Shown one piece after another: positions 53,851 through 60,394 of a stretch of 64,000 nucleotides of DNA (position 1 is the stretch's first letter; every line of letters begins with the position of its first letter). Location: the NCBI GenBank assembly GCA_016219275.1, contig JACRBM010000088.1, forward strand, positions 62,001 to 126,000. Direction: 5' to 3'. The DNA is from Chloroflexota bacterium. Lineage in GTDB: Bacteria > Chloroflexota > Anaerolineae > UBA4142. The notes under the pieces are model-generated. The model was not told where the DNA came from and did not search any database. It saw only the letters and a program-made list of their open reading frames with translations. The translations under genes were made by a program, and so were the position numbers.

Positions 53851-53965
53851 GTGGGGCAATTTTCCAAATTGCCAAAAACCGTGGGGCAATTTTCCAAATT
53901 GCCAAAAACCGTGGGGCAATTTTCCAAATTGCCAAAAACTGTGGGGCAATTTTCCAAATTGCCCT
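53851..53965. repeat. 30-bp tandem repeat, family F hairpins (about 4 copies)
   Basis: Unit GTGGGGCAATTTTCCAAATT plus GCCAAAAACC, repeated exactly three times and a fourth partial. Each contains the hairpin GGCAATTT-TCC-AAATTGCC. The array separates the convergent PBP1A and UbiX-fusion genes. Confidence 0.95.
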
Positions 53966-55022
53966 ACAAACTCATTTCCTCTTTGTGTCCGAATCCTTCC
54001 GCGTTATCAATCCAGCGAATCCACTTGGGTACGATTTTGTGCATTTCGATCACCCCCAGTTTGTCCAGCGCGCGACCCAGCATCGCGGCGGCGGGCAACC
54101 ACTGTTTCACAAACGGGAATTTGCGAACGTACAGTTCGTACCCGCGCGCGCGTTCGTCGTCTGGCACGCGCTGCGCGTCGCCGGCGATTTGCAAGCCGCG
54201 AATCGTTTGCCAGCCGCGCGTCGCCGCGTGCACCGTCGCGTGGACGCGCGCATCGCGCTGCAAATTTTGAATGTGCCGCGTTTTCGGATCGGAGAGAAAG
54301 TAGAGCGCGCGCGCATCGTCGTGCGCGTAGAACACATCGCACGCGTGCGGCGAACCGTCCGCGTTCGTCGTCGCGAGTGTCAGTGTGGTTTGCGCGGCGA
54401 GAAACGCGATGATCTTGTCTTGGGTGCTCGTCTCGGTTGGCGCGGCGACGGCGTCGCGCATCCCCGCCCACTGCGTGAACAACGCGTTATCGAAGCCGAG
54501 TCGCGCGAGCACGCGACCGACCGTGCCGTCAATCATTTCGGCGAGCGTTTGCGGGCGACTATAAAACGTGGGAATTGGCGGCGCGATAATCGCGCCCATT
54601 TCCGCGGCGCGTTCCATCAAGCGCAAGTGTCCCAGGTGAAACGGCGTCTCGCGCACGACGAGAATGAGCGGGCGACCTTCTTTCAACGTGACGTCCGCCG
54701 CGCGCGCGATCAAATCGGCGGAGAATGAATTCGCAATCGCGGAAAGTGTTTTGATGCTGCACGGCATCACGATCATGCCGCGCGTAGCGAAACTGCCGCT
54801 TGCAATCGTCGCGCCGATTTGCCGATCGTCGTGCGTGACGTGCGCGAGTTGTTCAACTTGCTGAATCGTCCAATCGGTTTCGGCGGCAATCGTTTGCTTT
54901 GCCGCCGCGCTCATCACGAGATGTGTTTCGACGTTCGGCAGATCGCGTAATACTTGCAACGCGCGAATGCCGTAGATCACGCCGCTTGCGCCGGTAATCG
55001 CGATCACGATTCGTTCGTTCAT
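53964..55022 (-). CDS. ubiX: UbiX flavin prenyltransferase fused to a PNPOx-like FMN domain
   Basis: 352 residues. Residues 1-190 are UbiX: IVIAITGASGVIYGIRALQV, MPCSIKTLSAIANSFSADLI, AADVTLKEGRPLILVVRETP and AEMIDGTVGRVLARLGFDN. UbiX makes prenylated FMN for UbiD-type decarboxylases. After a short linker, residues 205-352 are a pyridoxamine-phosphate-oxidase-type split-barrel (DKIIAFLAAQTTLTLATTNA then DGSPHACDVFYAHDDARALYFLSD), which binds FMN or a related cofactor. Its ATG overlaps the ubiE stop (ATGA). A frame reaching 55367 is shadow of ubiE. Confidence 0.9.
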   Translation of the reverse strand: MNERIVIAITGASGVIYGIRALQVLRDLPNVETHLVMSAAAKQTIAAETDWTIQQVEQLAHVTHDDRQIGATIASGSFATRGMIVMPCSIKTLSAIANSFSADLIARAADVTLKEGRPLILVVRETPFHLGHLRLMERAAEMGAIIAPPIPTFYSRPQTLAEMIDGTVGRVLARLGFDNALFTQWAGMRDAVAAPTETSTQDKIIAFLAAQTTLTLATTNADGSPHACDVFYAHDDARALYFLSDPKTRHIQNLQRDARVHATVHAATRGWQTIRGLQIAGDAQRVPDDERARGYELYVRKFPFVKQWLPAAAMLGRALDKLGVIEMHKIVPKWIRWIDNAEGFGHKEEMSL

Positions 55023-55738
55023 CTTATCCCAACATAAACTGCCATCGTTCCCAGCATCAGCCAGCGAAATGATACGTCGCGGAAACCGACCGCGCGCATC
55101 AGCTCGCACACTTGCTCCGGTTTGTAAAACGCGCGCACCGATTGCGGCAAATACGTGTACGCGTCTGGCTTGCCGCTCAACACTCCACCGATGCGCGGCA
55201 TGGCGTAGTCGAAATAGATTCCAAAAATGTTTTTCCACACCGGCGCGCGCGGCGTCGTGATTTCGAGCGAGACCGCGCGTCCACCTGGCTTGAGCACGCG
55301 ATACATTTCCGCAAACGCGATTTGCACGTCCGCGACATTGCGGAGAACGAAACCGTTGACGGCGCAATCAAAAGAGGAATTGGTAAATGGCAATTGGAGC
55401 ATATCCCCGGCAATAAAATTTGTCGTGGGATATTTTTTTTGCCCGCGCCGCATCATCTCTAGCGCGAAATCTACGCCGACGACGCGCACGCTGGGTTCGA
55501 CCTCGCGTAGTGCGAACGCGAAATCGCCGGTGCCGGTGGCGAGATCGAGCGCGCGTCCGTCGCGCGGCGGTTGCGCGAGACGCGCGGCGACGCGGCGCAT
55601 TTGTTGATGCTGCCCCAGCGTCATCACCGCGTTCATCAAATCGTACCGATGCGCGATTCCGTCGAACATCTTTTGGACGTAGGCGGCTTTATCGGCAGAT
55701 TTTTGATTTTTGATTTCTGGTTTCTGATTTACCGACAT
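55019..55738 (-). CDS. ubiE: UbiE/MenG-type quinone C-methyltransferase
   Basis: 239 residues. SAM-binding ALDLATGTGDFAFALREV, VGVDFALEMM, GDMLQLPFTNSSFDCAVNGF, LRNVADVQIAFAEMYRVLKP and SLEITTPRAPVWKNIFGIYF follow the UbiE/MenG pattern, methylating demethylmenaquinone or a ubiquinone precursor. The first residues, MSVNQKPEIKNQKS, are encoded by a dispersed GAAATCAAAAATC repeat, so the N-terminus is a recent addition or the true start is further in. Neighbours UbiX and UbiA support a quinone role. Confidence 0.92.
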   Translation of the reverse strand: MSVNQKPEIKNQKSADKAAYVQKMFDGIAHRYDLMNAVMTLGQHQQMRRVAARLAQPPRDGRALDLATGTGDFAFALREVEPSVRVVGVDFALEMMRRGQKKYPTTNFIAGDMLQLPFTNSSFDCAVNGFVLRNVADVQIAFAEMYRVLKPGGRAVSLEITTPRAPVWKNIFGIYFDYAMPRIGGVLSGKPDAYTYLPQSVRAFYKPEQVCELMRAVGFRDVSFRWLMLGTMAVYVGIR

Positions 55739-55759
55739 CCAACTTCCAACTTCCAATTT

Positions 55760-56500
55760 CTACTTGGCGAACAGATACGGACACAACGCGCGTTCGAGAT
55801 AGTCTACGACAAAGTACAACAACAAACCCAGGAGACTCATCGCAACAACGCCGGCGTACATTTCCGGATACGCGATACGTTGGAAGGTGTCCACGATAAC
55901 GTAATAGCCCAGCCCCGCGTTCGTCGCGAACGATTCGGTGAGGAAGAGTACCGCGACCGCGGTGCCGATGCTAAGGCGGACTGAAGTGAGTACGGCAGGC
56001 AGCGTCGCCGGCAAATAGACAAAGCGCAACAATGCGCGCCGCCCCGCGCCAAGCGAGCGCACCGAGTAGAGCAGTTCGGGGCGGAGCGCCATCGCTTGAT
56101 CGCGCACGACGACGAGGACTTGGAAAAACAGAATTAAAAAGATGATAAAAATTTTCGACGCGTCGCCGATGCCGAGAAAGAGCAATACAATCGGCAGCAA
56201 AACGATTTTCGGGATCGGGTACGTCAGGTAAATGACCGGCGCGAAAAAGCGATTGAGTTTTTCGGACTGTCCTAGCACGAGACCGGCGGGCGTTGCAAGC
56301 AGAACTGAAAGCGCAATGCTCGCGACGACGCGCCACGCGCTCACGACGAAATGCCAGCCGAGCGAACGCGGCACCTGGGTCGCAAACGCGACGAGTACCT
56401 CGGTCGGCGCGGGTAAAATATCGCGGTTCAAAACGAGCGCCGCAATTTCCCACGCGGCAAAGAGCGCGAGGGTGGCAAAGAGGATGTCGCGTTTTCTCAT
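55760..56500 (-). CDS. ABC transporter permease, taurine/nitrate type
   Basis: 246 residues, SsuC/TauC/NrtB-like. MRKRDILFATLALFAAWEIA, six hydrophobic segments, YPIPKIVLLPIVLLFLGIGD (a typical motif) and the coupling region YSVRSLGAGRRALLRFVYLP. It transports an unidentified organic solute with the ATPase and binding protein encoded just upstream. Start lies beside a family G repeat. Confidence 0.92.
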   Translation of the reverse strand: MRKRDILFATLALFAAWEIAALVLNRDILPAPTEVLVAFATQVPRSLGWHFVVSAWRVVASIALSVLLATPAGLVLGQSEKLNRFFAPVIYLTYPIPKIVLLPIVLLFLGIGDASKIFIIFLILFFQVLVVVRDQAMALRPELLYSVRSLGAGRRALLRFVYLPATLPAVLTSVRLSIGTAVAVLFLTESFATNAGLGYYVIVDTFQRIAYPEMYAGVVAMSLLGLLLYFVVDYLERALCPYLFAK

Positions 56501-56502
56501 CT

Positions 56503-56577
56503 CAGTCGTTAGTCGTCAGTCGTCAGTCGTCAGTCGCCAGAAAATCTGTTGACTGTCTACTGTTGACTGTTGACCAT
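56503..56577. repeat. Family G inverted repeat
   Basis: CAGTCGTTAGTCGTCAGTCG and further CGTCAGT units face GTTGACTGTCTACTGTTGAC. It fills the ATPase-permease gap. Confidence 0.8.
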
Positions 56578-57387
56578 CTACTTTTCCTTTAGCATCTCGC
56601 GCAACAAACGCGCACGGTCGCCAAATTCCGGCGAGTCGCGGTACTCGGCGCGCCCCGCGCCGGGATTTTCGACGATGCGTGGCGCGCGGTGCGGCGGCGC
56701 GCCCAGCACGAGAATCGTGCGACCCAGGAAGACCGCTTCTTCGATATTGTGCGTCACGAACACCGTCGTCGTCTGCGTTTCGTTCTGCAATTCGAGCGTC
56801 ACCTGCTCTAGGTCTTCGCGCGTCACCGCGTCGAGCGCGCTGAACGGTTCGTCCATCAACAACACGTCCGGCTCGAGCACGAGCGTGCGCGCAATCGCGA
56901 CGCGTTGGCGTTGTCCGCCGGAAATCTGCGCCGGATATTTTTGCGCGAGCGCGCTGAGACCGAAACGCTCCAACCAAAAATCAACCACGAGCGGCGTGTG
57001 GTGTTTGGCGTGTGGCGAATTGCCCTCTGCCATTTGCCATTTGCCATTCGCTATTTGCGGTCGTTCCTGTCCATAGAACTCGCGAATCTGCAAACCCAGT
57101 TCGACATTCTCGCGTACCGTCGCCCACGGCAGCAAACCGTATTCCTGCAACACCAACCCGGTCTTGCCGCGATTTTTCTTGCGCGGCACGGTCTCCCCAT
57201 TCACCACAATCGTGCCTGTGTCCATCGCGCGCACGCCGACGATGAGATGCAACAATGTGGACTTGCCACAGCCGGACGCGCCAATCACCGACCAAAACTC
57301 GCCGCGTTCGACGCACCACGTAAAGTGATCGAACAGCGGCGTGGTTTGGGCTGGGTAGGTGAAGGTGAGGTCTTGAATCGCGATCAT
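56578..57387 (-). CDS. ABC transporter ATPase, taurine/nitrate type, with repeat-derived insert
   Basis: 269 residues. Walker A GASGCGKSTLLHLI, Q-loop LVLQEYGLLPW, signature ISGGQRQRVAIART, Walker B VLLMDEPFSALD. Residues about 108-134 (ERPQIANGKWQMAEGN SPHAKHHTPLV, in the helical subdomain) are absent from typical relatives and match a TTTGCCATTTGCC repeat in the DNA. Part of the ABC set placed between ubiA and ubiE. Confidence 0.92.
   Translation of the reverse strand: MIAIQDLTFTYPAQTTPLFDHFTWCVERGEFWSVIGASGCGKSTLLHLIVGVRAMDTGTIVVNGETVPRKKNRGKTGLVLQEYGLLPWATVRENVELGLQIREFYGQERPQIANGKWQMAEGNSPHAKHHTPLVVDFWLERFGLSALAQKYPAQISGGQRQRVAIARTLVLEPDVLLMDEPFSALDAVTREDLEQVTLELQNETQTTTVFVTHNIEEAVFLGRTILVLGAPPHRAPRIVENPGAGRAEYRDSPEFGDRARLLREMLKEK
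56995..57061. repeat. ATTTGCC short-unit repeat inside the ATPase gene
   Basis: TGCCATTTGCCATTTGCCAT followed by degenerate units and TGTGGTGTTTGGCGTGTGGC. In frame within the ATPase gene; related fragments (GTGGTAAATGGTAATTACC) occur around 62450. Confidence 0.65.
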
Positions 57388-57394
57388 TTTTTAT

Positions 57395-57458
57395 TGGACG
57401 CGGATTGACGCGGATAAACGCGGATATTTCGTTTTTCATCCGCGTTTATCCGCGTCCT
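57395..57458. repeat. Family D inverted repeat
   Basis: TTGGACGCGGATTGACGCGG against an arm ending ATCCGCGTCC, abutting the stop codon of the binding-protein gene at 57457. Confidence 0.85.
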
Positions 57459-58482
57459 ATTTTAGGAAGTTGCCGTCCACTGACGACGCGAACGTGACCG
57501 GCGCGTTGATGAGTTTGCGATCGAGCGCCCACTTGACCACGTCGTCCCATTGCGCTTGGCTGGGAATGGCGGGGTCGGGGAACGGTGGAAATTGGTACTT
57601 GTCTTTGAGTTGGTCCGGCACGCGTCCGACTTCGATCAAAATGTTGCGAAGCGGTTCGGGCTTGGCGCGAATGTCGCCAATTGCCTTGTCGTACGCCGCG
57701 AGCAATTTCCTTACATCATCCGGTCGTTTCTCCACAATGTCGGTCCGAAAACTAATCACGCTCATGCTGTACTCGGTATACTTGGTGTCGTCCACGACGA
57801 TGCGCGCGCCCTGCAAAATCGCGAGCGAGGCAAGCGGATCGGGCAGCGTCGCCGCGGCGACCTGACCTTGCTGCAGCAATTGCAAGCGCGTCGGAATCGC
57901 CGGCACATTCGTCGTCTTGATGTCGGCGGCGGCGAGACCTTCTTTTTCGAGCAAGCGTTGCGTGACGTACTCGATCACCGAGTTTTGCGAGATCGCGATT
58001 TCCTTGCCTTTCAAATCCTGCGCGGTTTTGATTGGACTATCTTTCGGCGTGAGGATCCAGTACTCGGCGGCGTTCTTGAACGCGATGCGCGCCTGGCGCA
58101 CGATCTTGATGCGCGGCTGATCCTTATTGAACAGCACCGTCGAAACCAGGTCGTTCAACTGTCCGTCAATCTGCGAGGTGAGCATCATCTGGTCGCGCTC
58201 TGCCGCGCTCGATGCCGGCACCAGCTCGACGGTGATGCCGTTCGTTTTGAAATAGCCCTGTTGTTGCGCGACGTAAAACGGCACAACGTCCGTGATCGGC
58301 AGAACGCCGATGCGAAGCGTGCCCGAACTCGTCGGCGGCAAGGGCGCGCGTGTCGCAGTTGCGCCGGCTTGCGGCGCGGATGTCGGCGCGCTCGTCGGCG
58401 CGGCGGTCGGCGTTGCCGGCGCGCACGCGGCGAGCAGCGCGAGCGCAAGAACGAGCAAAATAACAATGCGTGGTGAAATCAT
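57457..58482 (-). CDS. ABC transporter substrate-binding lipoprotein, taurine/nitrate/thiamine-precursor type
   Basis: 341 residues, NMT1/SsuA-like. Signal and lipobox LLAACAPA, Pro/Ala/Thr linker, then LRIGVLPITDVVPFYVAQQQ then GYFKTNGITVELVPASSAAE, and PIKTAQDLKGKEIAISQNSV. The fold also occurs in the MqnA/MqnD menaquinone enzymes, but the lipobox marks this as a transporter component. GAGGGAAAA precedes the ATG at 58482. The solute may be related to quinone biosynthesis because of its neighbours. Confidence 0.92.
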   Translation of the reverse strand: MISPRIVILLVLALALLAACAPATPTAAPTSAPTSAPQAGATATRAPLPPTSSGTLRIGVLPITDVVPFYVAQQQGYFKTNGITVELVPASSAAERDQMMLTSQIDGQLNDLVSTVLFNKDQPRIKIVRQARIAFKNAAEYWILTPKDSPIKTAQDLKGKEIAISQNSVIEYVTQRLLEKEGLAAADIKTTNVPAIPTRLQLLQQGQVAAATLPDPLASLAILQGARIVVDDTKYTEYSMSVISFRTDIVEKRPDDVRKLLAAYDKAIGDIRAKPEPLRNILIEVGRVPDQLKDKYQFPPFPDPAIPSQAQWDDVVKWALDRKLINAPVTFASSVDGNFLK

Positions 58483-58489
58483 TTTCCCT

Positions 58490-58560
58490 CCAAGAAATTT
58501 TCGATTTTGGATTTTCGATTGGACAAGACGCAAATCGCAAATCGAAAATTGCAAATCAAA
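58490..58560. repeat. AAATC-type short-unit inverted repeat
   Basis: TTTCGATTTTGGATTTTCG faces GCAAATCGCAAATCGAAAAT. It separates the binding-protein gene from ubiA. A similar sequence at 55702-55735 encodes the first residues of UbiE. Confidence 0.65.
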
Positions 58561-59407
58561 AATGAACTAGTCCGAACAGCGCGCTTAAAAACACAATCAC
58601 GCTGATGTATCCGTTCACGTTAAAGAACGCGAGGTCGAGTCGCGACAAATCATTCGGTTTCACGATCGCGTTTTCGTACGCGAGCAACGCGGCGACGACG
58701 AGCACGCCGAGCCAGAACAGGATCCCCAGGTTCGCGATGATGCCGACCGCCGCAAGCGCGAGCACGGTGATTGTGTGATGTACGCGCGCGAGTATGAGCG
58801 CGGTCGGAATCCCAAAGCGCGCGGGCACCGAGTAGAGTCCTTCGCGTTGGTCCACCGCGACATCCTGGCACGCGTAGATCAAATCGAACCCCGCCATCCA
58901 CACGATCACGACGAACCACAGCAACAACGCGAGCGGGTCGAGCGAGCCGCGCACCGCGACCCAGCCGCCCGCCGCCGCGATGCCATCGGTGAAACCGAGC
59001 ACCCAGTGGCACAGCCAGGTAAACCGTTTGGTGTAGTGATAGCCGACCAGAAAAATCAGCGCGAGCGGCGACAGGACGAGACAGGTTGTGTTCAACTGCC
59101 ACGCGGAAAATTCGAACACGCCGAACGCGACGAACGAAATCGCGATGACCGCGCGCGGCGAGATCAAGCCGCGCGGCAGCGGGCGATTCAGCGTGCGCGG
59201 GTTGCGCGCGTCCAGTTCGCGATCAATCAGCCGGTTGAGCGACATGGCGAGCGTTCGCGCCGACGCCATCGCGAGTGTAATCCAAACGAACTGCGCTAGA
59301 GTTGGCAAACCATTCGCGGCGAGCACCATGCCCAGGTACGCAAAGGGGAGGGCGAAGATGGTGTGTTCGAATCGGATGTTGTCGAGGAGTATTTTGAGTT
59401 GGCGCAT
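58556..59407 (-). CDS. ubiA: UbiA-family prenyltransferase (MqnP/UbiA type)
   Basis: 283 residues, eight to nine helices. First Asp-rich motif NRLIDRELDARNPRTLNRPL (residues 58-77), second DLIYACQDVAVDQREGLYSV (residues 178-197). Attaches a polyprenyl chain to an aromatic acid. With UbiX and UbiE here this is consistent with the futalosine menaquinone pathway, where a UbiA member prenylates the naphthoate, but 4-hydroxybenzoate use cannot be excluded. It starts the minus-strand operon that diverges from the GntR gene at 59541. Confidence 0.92.
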   Translation of the reverse strand: MRQLKILLDNIRFEHTIFALPFAYLGMVLAANGLPTLAQFVWITLAMASARTLAMSLNRLIDRELDARNPRTLNRPLPRGLISPRAVIAISFVAFGVFEFSAWQLNTTCLVLSPLALIFLVGYHYTKRFTWLCHWVLGFTDGIAAAGGWVAVRGSLDPLALLLWFVVIVWMAGFDLIYACQDVAVDQREGLYSVPARFGIPTALILARVHHTITVLALAAVGIIANLGILFWLGVLVVAALLAYENAIVKPNDLSRLDLAFFNVNGYISVIVFLSALFGLVHF

Positions 59408-59468
59408 AGAACCAGACGGATTTTACCACAAAACTCGCCACGCGGCTAGTGCGGCAGAAATCGCCTAA

Positions 59469-59496
59469 TTGACAACCTGCCGGAATCCGGTATAAT
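59469..59496 (+). promoter_or_regulatory. Promoter of the muropeptide recycling regulator
   Basis: Consensus TTGACA (59469-59474), 16-base spacer, TATAAT (59491-59496). Start predicted near 59503, inside the operator palindrome. Confidence 0.8.
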
Positions 59497-59497
59497 C

Positions 59498-59519
59498 ATA
59501 ACCGGTCTAGACCGGTTAT
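59498..59519. promoter_or_regulatory. 22-bp perfect palindromic operator, NagR/DasR-like
   Basis: Core ACCGGTCTAGACCGGT extended by ATA and TAT on both sides gives a perfect 22-bp palindrome over the transcription start. The GGTCTAGACC core is the one bound by GntR-HutC regulators of amino-sugar use (DasR/NagR dre sites). A further ACCAGT follows at 59521-59526. Confidence 0.7.
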
Positions 59520-59540
59520 GACCAGTCATCAGGAGACACG

Positions 59541-60287
59541 ATGGTGCGTCTCAAGCGGAATCATCCGCAACCCCTCTACGCGCAACTCAAAGAATCACTG
59601 CGTTCCGATATCCTCGCCGGGCGTTTGCGCGCCCATCAACAATTGCCCTCCGAGCGCGAACTGTGCGCGCGTTTTCGCGTCAGCCGCATGACCGTGCGGC
59701 AGGCGTTGCTCGACCTGACGCGCGAAGGACTGATCTACAGCCGCGCCGGCAAGGGCACGTTCGCCAGCGAACCCAAGATTGATCAGCAACTCAAGGCGCT
59801 CTCCGGCTTTAGCCAGGACATGCAATCGCGCGGCAGCAAACCCTCGTCGCGCGTGCTCGAAGCGAAAATCGAACGCGCCAAAGACGACGTCGCAAAAATG
59901 CTCGGCGTCCTGCCGGGCGCAGAAATCGTTTTGCTCACGCGCGTGCGTCTCTCGGACAATATCCCGCTCGCAATTGAGACCGTGCATCTTCCGCACGCGC
60001 TCTGCCCCAATCTGCTCCGGCATAATTTTGCGACCGAATCGCTCTACGCGGTGCTCGAACACGAGTACGGCTATCGGCTCACGCGCGCGGAGCAAACGAT
60101 TGAAGCCGCGCTCGCGCGTTCGCGGGAAGCCGCGCTCTTGCGGCTCGCCGCGCCCGCGCCCGTCCTCGTGATGGAGCGCGTGACGTACACCGACCAGGGT
60201 ATCTTGATCGAACACGTGCACTCGATTTATCGCGGCGACCGTTACAAGTTCCATTCGACGCTTGCGCCGCAAGGAATTGCAAGTTAG
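59541..60287 (+). CDS. GntR-UTRA regulator of amino-sugar or muropeptide recycling (NagR/DasR-like)
   Basis: 248 residues. GntR winged helix (DILAGRLRAHQQLPSERELC then RFRVSRMTVRQALLDLTREG) and UTRA domain with LLTRVRLSDNIPLAIETVHL and YRLTRAEQTIEAALARSREA. In this subfamily the effector is an amino-sugar phosphate such as GlcNAc-6-P; MurNAc-6-P is a plausible effector here. A perfect operator overlaps its own promoter, and it is followed by the AnmK-MurQ fusion and NamZ genes. Confidence 0.9.
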   Translation: MVRLKRNHPQPLYAQLKESLRSDILAGRLRAHQQLPSERELCARFRVSRMTVRQALLDLTREGLIYSRAGKGTFASEPKIDQQLKALSGFSQDMQSRGSKPSSRVLEAKIERAKDDVAKMLGVLPGAEIVLLTRVRLSDNIPLAIETVHLPHALCPNLLRHNFATESLYAVLEHEYGYRLTRAEQTIEAALARSREAALLRLAAPAPVLVMERVTYTDQGILIEHVHSIYRGDRYKFHSTLAPQGIAS

Positions 60288-60380
60288 ACGTTGGAAGTTG
60301 GATGTCGGATGTCGGAGTAGCCACGCGCGCTCCAACTTCCAACCTCTAACTTCTAACTTCCAATTTCCAACTTCCAATCA
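60284..60380. repeat. Family H inverted repeat
   Basis: TAGACGTTGGAAGTTGGATG against CCAACTTCCAACCTCTAACT and further TTCCAA units. It overlaps the regulator's stop and fills the gap to the AnmK-MurQ gene. Confidence 0.75.
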
Positions 60381-60394
60381 CCAGGATTGAATTC

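Noticed and set aside
53851-53965. CRISPR array
   Set aside because: Units are contiguous with no spacers and no cas genes are near; it is a simple tandem hairpin repeat.
55023-55367. N-terminal extension of the UbiX fusion to 55367
   Set aside because: The extension is an out-of-frame reading of ubiE; the UbiX family start is the ATG at 55022 overlapping the ubiE stop.
57457-58482. MqnA/MqnD menaquinone enzyme instead of a transporter binding protein
   Set aside because: The protein has a signal peptide with lipobox and sits beside a matching permease and ATPase, so a binding protein is far more likely.
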